A stretch of DNA of 43,002 nt from Limisphaerales bacterium (GTDB taxonomy: Bacteria > Verrucomicrobiota > Verrucomicrobiia > Limisphaerales > SXTU01), in assembly GCA_009773355.1 (NCBI GenBank), contig WRPG01000046.1, positions 1-43,002 on the forward strand. Reading direction: 5' to 3'. Shown here one piece after another: positions 1 to 7,416 of this stretch (position 1 is the first letter of the stretch; every line of letters starts with the position of its first letter). The position numbers and the translations under genes were made by a program. The notes below the pieces were generated by a model, which searched no databases, had not been told where the DNA came from, and saw only the letters and a list, made by a program, of their open reading frames with translations.

Positions 1-682
1 GCGTTGACCATCAGCTACGCCACCCTCGCGGCGGCGGCGAACGCGGCCGACGTGGACGGAGACACGCTGTCCTTCCGCATCGAGGCCGTGTCGGGCGGCA
101 CGCTGACCAAGGGCGGTTCGGCCGTGACGCCGGGCACCACGCTGCTGGGCACAGGCGAGTCGCTGGTCTGGACGCCGGCGGCCGATGCCAACGGGACGCT
201 CAATGCCTTCACGGTCAAGGCCACGGACGGAACACTCGCCTCCGCTGCCGCCGTCCAGGTGCAGGTGGTCGTGGCGGCCGTGAACGACGCGCCGACGCTA
301 ACCACCGTGACCGCGCTCACCGGGGGGACGGAGGACACGGCGTTGACAATCACCTACGCCACCCTCGCGGCGGCGGCGAACGAGGCCGACGTGGATGTGG
401 GAGACACGCTGTCCTTCCGTATCGAGACCCTGTCGGGCGGCACGCTGACCAAGGGCGGTTCGGCAGTGACGCCGGGGACCACGCTGCTGGGCACGGGCGA
501 GTCGCTGGTCTGGACGCCAGCGGCCAATGCCAACGGGACGCTCAACGCCTTCACGGTCAAAGCCACGGACGGAACGCTCGCCTCCGCTGCCGCCGTCCAG
601 GTGCAGGTGACGGTCAACGCTGTCAACGACGCGCCCACGCGCACCGCCGGCAGCGTCGCCACGCTCACCGTGCTGGAGGACG
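1..682 (+). repeat. Tandem 339/342-nt cadherin-like module repeat
   Basis: The DNA from base 1 recurs from base 340 with only scattered substitutions and one 3-nt insertion (GTGGACGGAGAC becomes GTGGATGTGGGAGAC). Each unit encodes one 113-114-residue module. The near identity at DNA level points to recent duplication or gene conversion. The array probably continues upstream of the window. Confidence 0.85.
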
Positions 683-3270
683 CGGCGGCCACTGCGCTCG
701 GCCTGGGCCCGCTGGCCTATGCGGCCGGACCGGCGGACGAAGCTGCCCAGACGCTCACCTACACGGTCACGGCCGTGCCCGCCTCCACGCTGGGCGACGT
801 GGTGCTCACGGATGGCACCACGGTGGTGAGCGCGAACACCACTTACACGCTGGCGCAGTTGCAGGGGATGAAGTTCAAGCCGGCAGCCAATGCCAATGGC
901 GGGCCGGCCACGTTCAGCTTCACGGTGAAGGACAATGGTGGCACGACCAGCGGCGGCGTGGACACCCTCACCGAGTCGCTCACCGTCACCGCCACCCCGG
1001 TGAACGACGCACCCTCGGGCACCAACAGGACGTCCGGCTCGCGGGAGGGCCCGGTCACCACGCTGGAGGACACGGCCTACACCTTCGCGGCGGCGGATTT
1101 CGGCTTCAGTGATAACACAGACACCCCGGCGAACGCGCTGAAGGCGGTGAAGATCACCACCCTGCCAGCGGCGGGCGGGCTGGCGAACAATGGCGTGGCG
1201 GTGGTGGCGGGCGCTTTCGTGAGTGCGAGCGACATCAGCAGTGGCCAGCTCAAGTTCACGCCCGCGACCAATGCCAACGGCACGGCCTACGCCAGCTTCA
1301 CCTTCCAGGTGCAGGACGACGGCGGCACCGCCAATGGCGGCGTCGATCTGGACGCCTCGCCCAAAACGCTGACACTCAACGTCACCCCGGTGAACGACCC
1401 GCCTAGCTTCGCCCTCCCGCCCGGCAGCTCGGTCATAGTTTGGGGTCTTATCGGCTTTGCCCCCACCGAGATCCCCGCCAACCTCTCCGGCGTGACGGCC
1501 ATTGCCGCAGGTCATGTGGACACGGTGGCATTGAAGAGCGATGGCACCGTCGTGGCTTGGGGTCCTAGTGCGGCCCCCGTCCCCGCCACCCTCTCCGGCG
1601 TGACGGCCATTGCCGCCGGTGCTACTCACACGGTGGCATTGAAGAGCGATGGCACCGTCGTGGCTTGGGGTGATAACACCTCTGGCCAGACCACCATCCC
1701 CGCCAACCTCTCCGGTGTGACAGCCATTGCCGCCGGTGGGGACCACACGGTGGCTTTGAAGAACGATGGCACCGTCGTGGCTTGGGGTCGTAATGCCGAG
1801 GGCCAGACCACCATCCCCGCCACCCTCTCCGGCGTGACGGCCATCGCCGCAGGTGGTGCTCACACGGTGGCATTGAAGAACGATGGCACCGTCGTGGCTT
1901 GGGGTTGGAACTTCTCTGGCCAGACCACCATCCCCGCCAACCTCTCCGGCGTGACGGCCATTGCCGCAGGTGGTCTTCACACGGTGGCACTGAAGCGCGA
2001 TGGCACCGTCGTGGCTTGGGGTGCTAACAGCTATGGCCAGACCACCATCCCCGCCAACCTCTCCGGCGTGACGGCCATTGCCGCCGGTTATATGCACACG
2101 GTGGCATTGAAGCGCGATGCAACCGTCGTGGCTTGGGGTGATAACACCTCTGGCCAGACCACCATCCCCGCCAACCTCTCCGGCGTGACGGCCATTGCCG
2201 CAGGTGGTAATCACACGGTGGCGCTCGGTGCTTCGCAGCGTGACTTCATCCTTTCCTTCGCCGACGGCAACATCAGCAGCGGCTACCACGAACGCGATTC
2301 CTTCATAGCTAGCATATCGGGAGGCCCGGCCAACGAGGCCCACAATGGGCTGAGGTTCAACTTCTCTACCGACCTCCCGGAGCTCTTCACAGAAGCTCCT
2401 CATTTTGCAGGGAGTGACGACACAGTCCAATTCACATTGGCCTCCTTCAAGGCCGGCGTCGCCACTGTGACCGTGACGCTGACCGACGACAGCACGCAGG
2501 GCGGCCCGGCCCTCACCTCGGCAGCGGAGACGTTCACCATCACCGTCCTCGGGCTCGGTTGCCCGATTGTAGAGTTATTGAAGCCGCAGCCATCTCCGCA
2601 ATCAGTTTCGCCTCAGAGCCTTGGCCTCCGGGTGGCCGCTGATGTGGCCCCCGCCATCTCGCTCGCCACCTTCCACGCCCTGGAAGGGCTGCTGGGCGAC
2701 AGCGCGGAAGGGCGACGCCTGAAGAACCTGTATCGGGCGCACGGCACTGAGATTGTCCAAATCATGCAGGCGCAACCCGCCCTGCGGACGCAGATGACCA
2801 GTGTGATCACCAGTTTCCAGCCGCTCGTGGTGGCGCTGCTGTCCGGCCGCGCCCAGCAGGTCCAGATCACGCAGGCCATGACCGATCAGCTCAATGTCAT
2901 GTGGAACACGATGACGAACTTTGCCAGTCCCTCGCTCGCGGGGACGCTGAACACCGAGCGAACCCGTTTCAATGGCTTCCAGGACTTCGTGGGCCGTGAT
3001 TTCTCCCAATGGGCCGCGATGCTGCAAGTGCCGGCCCCCACCAAACCCCGGGTGAATATCTCCGACATTGGCCGCCCGACCAATGGGATGTTGAGCCTGG
3101 AGGCCAATCTGGTGGAAGGCGCGGACGTGGCGCTGTGGGGCAGCCCCGACCTGATCAACTGGAGCCCCGTGCCGGGTGCGGTGCGGCAGACCAACGGCTT
3201 CAGCCTGTGGTTGACCGACCCCAACCCCTCGAACCTGCGGCGCTTCTACCGTCTGCAAACCGGACCGTAA
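1..3270 (+). CDS. Secreted cadherin-like / RCC1 repeat protein, 5' end outside window
   Basis: The frame is open from the first base and begins in the middle of a repeat, so the protein starts upstream of the window. The visible 1089 residues hold four tandem-95/cadherin-like modules, each ending in a VNDAP or VNDPP motif near residues 93, 205, 335 and 466. An RCC1-type beta-propeller of seven nearly identical 39-residue blades (core LSGVTAIAAG...VALKxDGTVVAWG) follows at about 478-740. After it come a helical region and a C-terminal domain ending in RRFYRLQ, a tail style common on large Verrucomicrobial surface proteins. The family role is adhesion or extracellular scaffolding; the substrate is unknown. 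No membrane anchor is visible. The RCC1 block appears nested inside a cadherin-like domain, because sequence typical of that domain (ISGGPANEA) resumes after it. A strong hairpin follows the stop codon. Confidence 0.85.
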   Translation, partial: ALTISYATLAAAANAADVDGDTLSFRIEAVSGGTLTKGGSAVTPGTTLLGTGESLVWTPAADANGTLNAFTVKATDGTLASAAAVQVQVVVAAVNDAPTLTTVTALTGGTEDTALTITYATLAAAANEADVDVGDTLSFRIETLSGGTLTKGGSAVTPGTTLLGTGESLVWTPAANANGTLNAFTVKATDGTLASAAAVQVQVTVNAVNDAPTRTAGSVATLTVLEDAAATALGLGPLAYAAGPADEAAQTLTYTVTAVPASTLGDVVLTDGTTVVSANTTYTLAQLQGMKFKPAANANGGPATFSFTVKDNGGTTSGGVDTLTESLTVTATPVNDAPSGTNRTSGSREGPVTTLEDTAYTFAAADFGFSDNTDTPANALKAVKITTLPAAGGLANNGVAVVAGAFVSASDISSGQLKFTPATNANGTAYASFTFQVQDDGGTANGGVDLDASPKTLTLNVTPVNDPPSFALPPGSSVIVWGLIGFAPTEIPANLSGVTAIAAGHVDTVALKSDGTVVAWGPSAAPVPATLSGVTAIAAGATHTVALKSDGTVVAWGDNTSGQTTIPANLSGVTAIAAGGDHTVALKNDGTVVAWGRNAEGQTTIPATLSGVTAIAAGGAHTVALKNDGTVVAWGWNFSGQTTIPANLSGVTAIAAGGLHTVALKRDGTVVAWGANSYGQTTIPANLSGVTAIAAGYMHTVALKRDATVVAWGDNTSGQTTIPANLSGVTAIAAGGNHTVALGASQRDFILSFADGNISSGYHERDSFIASISGGPANEAHNGLRFNFSTDLPELFTEAPHFAGSDDTVQFTLASFKAGVATVTVTLTDDSTQGGPALTSAAETFTITVLGLGCPIVELLKPQPSPQSVSPQSLGLRVAADVAPAISLATFHALEGLLGDSAEGRRLKNLYRAHGTEIVQIMQAQPALRTQMTSVITSFQPLVVALLSGRAQQVQITQAMTDQLNVMWNTMTNFASPSLAGTLNTERTRFNGFQDFVGRDFSQWAAMLQVPAPTKPRVNISDIGRPTNGMLSLEANLVEGADVALWGSPDLINWSPVPGAVRQTNGFSLWLTDPNPSNLRRFYRLQTGP
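1431..2226 (+). repeat. 117-nt RCC1 blade repeats (seven units)
   Basis: Seven in-frame repeats encode RCC1-type propeller blades. The period is 117 nt: the GTGGCTTGGGG core recurs at 117-nt steps, for example around 1660 and 1777. Units differ mainly in the 3-4 codons after AWG (DNTS, RNAE, WNFS, ANSY), while the rest is nearly invariant. Seven units match the blade number of a closed RCC1 propeller. Confidence 0.85.
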
Positions 3271-3334
3271 CCAGTGCCTCGCAGCCGCCGAGGTCAGGAG
3301 GCGGACCGGATTTTGTCGGTCTGAGTGGACCGGC

Positions 3335-3377
3335 CACGGGCGGGAGTGAGAGCAGTCGTGTGCCACTCCCGCCCGTG
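3335..3377 (+). terminator. Strong hairpin after the RCC1/cadherin gene
   Basis: A perfect 14-nt inverted repeat (CACGGGCGGGAGTG at 3335-3348 against 3364-3377) with a 15-nt loop lies 65 nt past the stop codon. It is followed by GCTTTCC rather than a long T run, so intrinsic termination is likely but not certain. The rest of 3271-3500 holds no gene that I can support. Confidence 0.5.
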
Positions 3378-3500
3378 CTTTCCCCGGCCCGCGCCCGCGA
3401 ACTGAGTAGTTCGACATTGGAATTTCGAGCTGCACTCCTGTGTTCTTGGGGGGCAAGAACCCGGTTGTCGCCGCGCGCCGGGCGGGGTATGAATCGCGCC

Positions 3501-3740
3501 ATGTTAGCCAAGGTCTGTTCCGCCGCCGTGCAGGGCATCGAGGCGTATCCGGTCGAGGTGGAAGTCAACGTCGGCTGGGGCGACACAAAATTCACGCTGG
3601 TGGGGCTGCCCGACGCGGCGGTGCGTGAGTCGCTCGACCGTGTGACCACGGCGATGACGAACTCGGCATTCAAGTTCCCATTGGAGCGGACCACCGTTGA
3701 CTTCGCTCCGGCGAATGGAGGAATGAGGGCTGAACCTTGA
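3501..3740 (+). pseudogene. Truncated N-terminal copy of comM/yifB-like gene
   Basis: The frame from ATG 3501 encodes 60 residues identical to the N-terminus of the intact ComM-like protein at 24890-26413. About 19 further residues are only partly similar (TTVDFAPAN against TTINLAPAD), and the frame then stops. The P-loop AAA+ domain and the C-terminal domain are missing, so it cannot be a working ATPase. Across the 60 identical codons I count 11 nucleotide differences, all synonymous, so both copies were under protein-level selection for most of their separate history. The fragment sits directly upstream of a two-component kinase, while the intact copy sits just downstream of a related kinase and an mscS gene. 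An in-frame ATG at 3489 is an alternative start. Confidence 0.75.
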
Positions 3741-3831
3741 CCGGCTCCGGACGGGCAATCGGATTGTTCCCACGGTCAGCAAGTGCCAGCATGCGCTGCG
3801 GCGCTCAACCGGCACCTGTTTCCGCACCGGC

Positions 3832-5217
3832 ATGAACTCAATCTTAATCGTGGATGACGATGACCGGGGGCAGTTGACGTTGGAGGCGTTGCTCGCGGGG
3901 GAGGGTTGTCAGCTTCGGGCTGTCGCCGATGGCCCGGCTGCTTTGGCATCTGCGGCCGAATCGCCGCCCGACCTCGTGCTGCTGGATGTGATGATGGCGG
4001 GGATGGATGGCTTCGAGGTCTGCCGCCGGCTGCGAGCCGATGCTCGTCTGCGCGAGGTGCCGGTGGTGATGGTGACGACGCTCGATGACCGCGAGTCGCG
4101 GTTGCGGGGCATCGAGGCGGGGGCGGATGATTTCATCAGCAAGCCGTTTGACTCGGCGGAGCTGCGGCTGCGGGTGAGGAGCATCCTGCGGCTGAACCGC
4201 TACCGCCGGCTCGTCGGCGAGCGCGAGCGGTTTGAGAAGATATTTCAGCTTTCGGCCGAGGGGATTTTCATCGTGGACGGCGGCGGGGTGGTGAAGCTGG
4301 CGAATCCGGCCATCGAGCGGTTGATCGGCTTCGACGCCGAGACGCACATGGTCGGGCGCAACCTTATGGAGTTCATCGCGCCGGAGCAACTGGAGCACTG
4401 CATGACCTGCTTCCAGCGGCTCATCACCGGCACCGGCGAACCGGTGCGAATCGAGACTTGGTTCCGCCGCGCGGCGGGCGAGGCGGTCGCGGTCGAAGTG
4501 AACGCAGGCAAGTTCGAGTGGCTCGGCGCGCCGGCGGCACAGGTCTTCGTGCGCGACATCACCGAGCGACAGGCGCTCGCGCGGAAGGTGGTCGAAGCCC
4601 AGGAGGCGGAGCGGCGCTTTATCGCGCGCGAGCTGCATGACGAAATCGGCCAGCACCTGACCGGCTTGAAGCTGAGTGTTGAGCTGGCCGGTCAACTGCC
4701 GGCGGATGCGCTCCCCGCGCGGCTCGCGGAAACCCGCGCCCGCGTGGATGAACTGCTCGCCAAGGTGCGCGGCCTCTCGCTCGACCTACGCCCGCAGATG
4801 CTGGATGAACTCGGCCTGCTGCCCGCGCTGGAACTGCTCTTCGACCGCTTCACCGCGCAGACGCGGGTGCGCGTGGACTTCAAACAGGTTGGCCTGAGCG
4901 AGCGCCTTGCGCCCGAGATTGAAACCGCCGCCTACCGCGTCGTGCAGGAGGCGCTTATCAACATCGCACGCCACGCGAAGGTGACGAAGGCCGACGTGCG
5001 GCTTTGGCTGGCCGGTGGCGCGCTCGGCATCCAAGTGGAGGACGAGGGCGCGGGCTTCGACGTGGAGGCGGCGGCGCGGCGCACCCACTCCTGCGGGCTG
5101 GCCGGGATGCGCGAGCGGCTCGTCCTGCTCGGCGGCAGCCTGCGGATTGACTCCGCGCCGGGAGCGGGAACCTGCCTTGTCGCCACGCTGCCACTCAAGT
5201 CCGCGCCCGCGAGCTGA
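3832..5217 (+). CDS. Receiver-PAS-histidine kinase (NarX/DegS type)
   Basis: A 461-residue cytoplasmic sensor kinase. An N-terminal receiver domain (about 1-125) has acidic residues DDDD at 8-11, phospho-acceptor Asp52 in LLDVMM and the Lys of SKPFD. A PAS domain spans about 136-245. The HisKA_3-type dimerisation domain carries His269 in ARELHDEIGQ, and a HATPase_c domain follows with N-box and DEGAGFD motifs. No transmembrane segment is visible. HisKA_3 kinases pair with NarL/LuxR-type regulators, and exactly such a gene starts 8 nt downstream, so the two form one operon. The receiver in front of the kinase implies input from another phosphorelay. The receiver closely resembles that of the 22382-24001 protein (shared LDDRESRLRGIEAGADDFIS), so the two are paralogues. 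The signal is unknown. Confidence 0.9.
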   Translation: MNSILIVDDDDRGQLTLEALLAGEGCQLRAVADGPAALASAAESPPDLVLLDVMMAGMDGFEVCRRLRADARLREVPVVMVTTLDDRESRLRGIEAGADDFISKPFDSAELRLRVRSILRLNRYRRLVGERERFEKIFQLSAEGIFIVDGGGVVKLANPAIERLIGFDAETHMVGRNLMEFIAPEQLEHCMTCFQRLITGTGEPVRIETWFRRAAGEAVAVEVNAGKFEWLGAPAAQVFVRDITERQALARKVVEAQEAERRFIARELHDEIGQHLTGLKLSVELAGQLPADALPARLAETRARVDELLAKVRGLSLDLRPQMLDELGLLPALELLFDRFTAQTRVRVDFKQVGLSERLAPEIETAAYRVVQEALINIARHAKVTKADVRLWLAGGALGIQVEDEGAGFDVEAAARRTHSCGLAGMRERLVLLGGSLRIDSAPGAGTCLVATLPLKSAPAS

Positions 5218-5225
5218 CCGCCCAC

Positions 5226-5873
5226 ATGACCACCATTGTCATCGCTGAAGACCACCACGTTGTGCGCGACGGCCTGCGCGCCTTGCTCGCGGCGCAGAAG
5301 GATTTCCAGCTCGTCGGCGAGGCGGCGGACGGCTTGGAGGCGGCGCAGCTTGTTGAGAAACTTCAGCCCGACGTGCTCGTGCTCGACCTCACGCTGCCGC
5401 GCCTGCACGGGCTGGAAGTCGCCCGGCAGGTGAAGAAGTCGTCGCCGAAGACGCGCGTGCTCATTCTTTCCATGCACGCGAACGAAGCCTACGTGCTCGA
5501 AGCGCTGCGCAACGACGCGGCGGGTTATCTCCTCAAGGATTCCACCGGCGCGGAACTCGTCCGTGCCGTCCGCGACGTGGTGGCGGGCCGCCGCTACCTC
5601 AGCGGCTCGCTCTCCGAGCTGGCGATTCAGGCCTACATCCAGCGCAAGACCACCGACACCGCGCAGGACATGTATGAGGCGCTCACCGACCGCGAGCGCG
5701 AAGTCCTCCACCTCGCCGCCGAGGGACTGAACAACCCGGACATTGCGAGAAAACTCTTCATCAGCCCGCGCACCGCCGAGACGCACCGCGCGAACGTGAT
5801 GCGCAAGCTGAACTTCAAAACCCAGACCGACCTCGTCCGCTTCGCCATCCGTCGCGGGATTCTGCCGATGTGA
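5226..5873 (+). CDS. NarL/FixJ-family response regulator
   Basis: A 215-residue two-domain transcription regulator. The receiver domain (1-120) has Glu8/Asp9, phospho-acceptor Asp54 in VLVLDLTLP and a conserved Lys in LLKDS. The C-terminal LuxR/GerE helix-turn-helix (about 150-210) has LTDREREVLHLAAEGLNN and the recognition segment ISPRTAETHRANVMRKL. It starts 8 nt after the kinase gene and is its expected phospho-acceptor. Target genes cannot be read from the window. Confidence 0.92.
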   Translation: MTTIVIAEDHHVVRDGLRALLAAQKDFQLVGEAADGLEAAQLVEKLQPDVLVLDLTLPRLHGLEVARQVKKSSPKTRVLILSMHANEAYVLEALRNDAAGYLLKDSTGAELVRAVRDVVAGRRYLSGSLSELAIQAYIQRKTTDTAQDMYEALTDREREVLHLAAEGLNNPDIARKLFISPRTAETHRANVMRKLNFKTQTDLVRFAIRRGILPM

Positions 5874-5893
5874 AACTGCGCGCGGCCGCGCCG

Positions 5894-6385
5894 TCACTTG
5901 CCTCCCTGCTCGGCCAGCTTCTGCCGGAGAAACTCCCGGTCGAGCGCGTCCTTCTCGCGGTAGGTTTGCTTCATTCGCAGCATCAGTTTGGCAGAGGCAA
6001 ACGGAATGGGCACCCCGCCAATGGTGCGCGTCTCCACTTCCGGCAGTGCTTCGTCGTAGGTCACGCCGCAGGTCTCCAGCATCAAGTCCACGACGATTTC
6101 ATCCGCGATACGGACAACGATGTAGTTGTCGAGGTCATCGGGTTGCATCTCGCGCACCGCCTTGTCGGGAAGAATTTCCAATGCCAGCCGGACGCGCTCC
6201 TGGTTTGCACGCGATGGTTCAATGAGCAGGTCAATGTCCTCGGTCGCGCGGACCAGCCCGTGCTGGTTGATGGCCATGCCGCCGACCACGACGTAGCGCG
6301 CGCCCCGCTGGTTCAACTCGCGGCAAAGTCGCGCGAGGTCTAGCTGCTCGGGCGGGCGCGGCGGAGGGAGGTCTGCATTTTCCAT
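5894..6385 (-). CDS. MNT-type nucleotidyltransferase (AbiEii/DUF6036-like)
   Basis: A 163-residue protein read leftward from ATG 6385. It has the nucleotidyltransferase fold signature: GG at 35-36 (VVVGGMAIN), the DxD pair in ATEDIDLLIE (Asp50/Asp52), and a later carboxylate in EIVVDLMLE. This matches small polymerase-beta-superfamily enzymes that occur in toxin-antitoxin or abortive-infection pairs (AbiEii, MNT), which transfer nucleotides to RNA or partner proteins. The C-terminus (PFASAKLMLRMKQTYREKDALDREFL) is typical of the group. Its start lies inside the upstream small gene (46-nt overlap), so the two are translationally coupled. The open frame extends upstream to 6889, but this ATG fits the domain start. 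It converges on the response-regulator gene, with 20 nt between the stops. Confidence 0.8.
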   Translation of the reverse strand: MENADLPPPRPPEQLDLARLCRELNQRGARYVVVGGMAINQHGLVRATEDIDLLIEPSRANQERVRLALEILPDKAVREMQPDDLDNYIVVRIADEIVVDLMLETCGVTYDEALPEVETRTIGGVPIPFASAKLMLRMKQTYREKDALDREFLRQKLAEQGGK

Positions 6386-6525
6386 TCGTTGAACTCCTCG
6401 AATGTCTTGAACCGAAACACTCCCTTGGGCCCGACGCCGCAGCCCAGGAGCTGATGCGACGTGCGTTGCAGGCGGTCGAAACGCTCGCCCGGCGCGGGCA
6501 GATTGCGACCGCCGATGACTTTCAT
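6340..6525 (-). CDS. Small partner gene of the nucleotidyltransferase
   Basis: A 61-residue protein starting at ATG 6525, preceded by an AAGGG Shine-Dalgarno-like sequence; a GTG at 6537 is the alternative start. It contains the segment GVFRFKTFEEFNEWK, a pattern I associate with small proteins encoded just ahead of nucleotidyltransferase or HEPN-type genes. It overlaps the downstream nucleotidyltransferase by 46 nt, so the pair is one transcription unit. A role as antitoxin or regulator of the enzyme is inferred from gene order only; no known DNA-binding fold is evident. Confidence 0.6.
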   Translation of the reverse strand: MKVIGGRNLPAPGERFDRLQRTSHQLLGCGVGPKGVFRFKTFEEFNEWKMQTSLRRARPSS

Positions 6526-6593
6526 CTCGCCCTTCACGCCTGCAGGCTACCACACGCTGCGAAGCCGCCGCAACCCACCTTCCGTCTCCGGGC

Positions 6594-6626
6594 ATTCCCC
6601 GCTGCGTTTCCGTAAGTGCCCGAATG
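6594..6626 (+). repeat. Dispersed repeat shared with 22282-22313
   Basis: About 33 nt (TTCCCCGCTG...GTGCCCGAATG) recurs at 22282-22313 with a few substitutions and one-base shifts. Both copies lie in the non-coding leader of a rightward gene (6663 and 22382). They look like fragments of a dispersed element rather than operators, because the second copy adjoins a palindromic element. Confidence 0.6.
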
Positions 6627-6662
6627 CTCCTTGGCCGCCCGCTCCCGTAGCGTCGGCGGCCT

Positions 6663-7289
6663 ATGAGAACAACCTGTTCCACTAACGGCCCTCGCAATTG
6701 CGAAGGGAAAACCAACTGCAACCTCCGCCAGCGCTTCGCCGACTTCGTCGCGCGATGCGTGAACTGGTTCCGCTCACGCTTCACGCGACGCGCATCGCTC
6801 TGGGCACTGGCCGCGTGGCTGGCGCTCGGAGCGACTGGCGGCCATGCGCTCGCGCAGGACCAAAGCGGCCTCACCGCGATGCTGGTCACGATGAAAGTCG
6901 TGCCGCTCGCGGATGGCCAAGAGCGGCTCGTTCACGCCCGCGAGGCCCGTCCCGGCGAAACGCTCCACTACGTCGCGACCTACCGGAACGCGTCGGCCTC
7001 TGGCATCCGCGAACTGCAACCGGTGCTGCCGATTCCTGCCGGGATGCAATATGTCTCCGGCTCCGCCACGCCGCAGCCCACGCACGCCAGCCTTGATGGC
7101 CGCATATTCGCGCCGCTCCCGCTCAAGCGCCTGGTGAAGCTCCCCGACGGCTCCACGCGCGAGGAACTTGTCCCCGCCGCCGAGTATCGTGCGCTCCGCT
7201 GGTCGCTCGGCGACCTCGCCACCGGCGCTTCCACCAACGTCTCCGCCCGCGCGCGGCTCCTCCTGCCGGGCGAAACAGCCGCCAAGTAA
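6663..7289 (+). CDS. Small secreted DUF11-like protein
   Basis: A 208-residue protein with a long basic N-region and a signal-peptide core (ASLWALAAWLALGATGG, about 46-62), with likely cleavage after HALAQ. The mature part is a single beta-rich module with the DUF11/uncharacterised-repeat pattern: a paired-strand start (GETLHYVATYRNASASGIRELQPVLPIPAGMQYVSGSA) and a late ALRWSLGDLATGASTNVSARARL. It is the first of four co-directional secreted proteins with related modules and probably belongs to the same surface structure. No anchor or sortase-like signal is seen. Binding partner and function are unknown. Confidence 0.75.
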   Translation: MRTTCSTNGPRNCEGKTNCNLRQRFADFVARCVNWFRSRFTRRASLWALAAWLALGATGGHALAQDQSGLTAMLVTMKVVPLADGQERLVHAREARPGETLHYVATYRNASASGIRELQPVLPIPAGMQYVSGSATPQPTHASLDGRIFAPLPLKRLVKLPDGSTREELVPAAEYRALRWSLGDLATGASTNVSARARLLLPGETAAK

Positions 7290-7317
7290 TCCACCACCGC
7301 GTTCGCTCCCGCGCGCC

Positions 7318-7362
7318 TTCTCCCTCTCCCCCATCGGGGTAAAGGGCCGGGGTGAGGGGCAA
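7318..7362 (+). repeat. REP-like CCCTCTCCC/GGGTGAGGGG hairpin
   Basis: The segment between the DUF11 genes reads CCCTCTCCCCCATCGGGG followed by GGCCGGGGTGAGGGG. It belongs to the same palindromic family as the two copies at 16531-16680. Here it lies between the stop at 7289 and the start at 7417, where it may also act as a transcript-end or mRNA-stability hairpin. Confidence 0.6.
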
Positions 7363-7416
7363 CGAGCACCCACGATTCCCCAACAACACCAACCAAAAAC
7401 CTAAACTGAGAAATCC

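Noticed and set aside
1431-2226. Regular 117-nt repeats considered as a CRISPR array
   Set aside because: The repeats are in frame, encode RCC1 blades, and have only a short variable segment, with no spacers and no cas genes.
298-2430. 710-codon leftward open frame
   Set aside because: It is antisense to the RCC1/cadherin gene, repetitive and Gly/Arg/His-rich as expected for the complement of the 117-nt repeats, with no recognisable domain.
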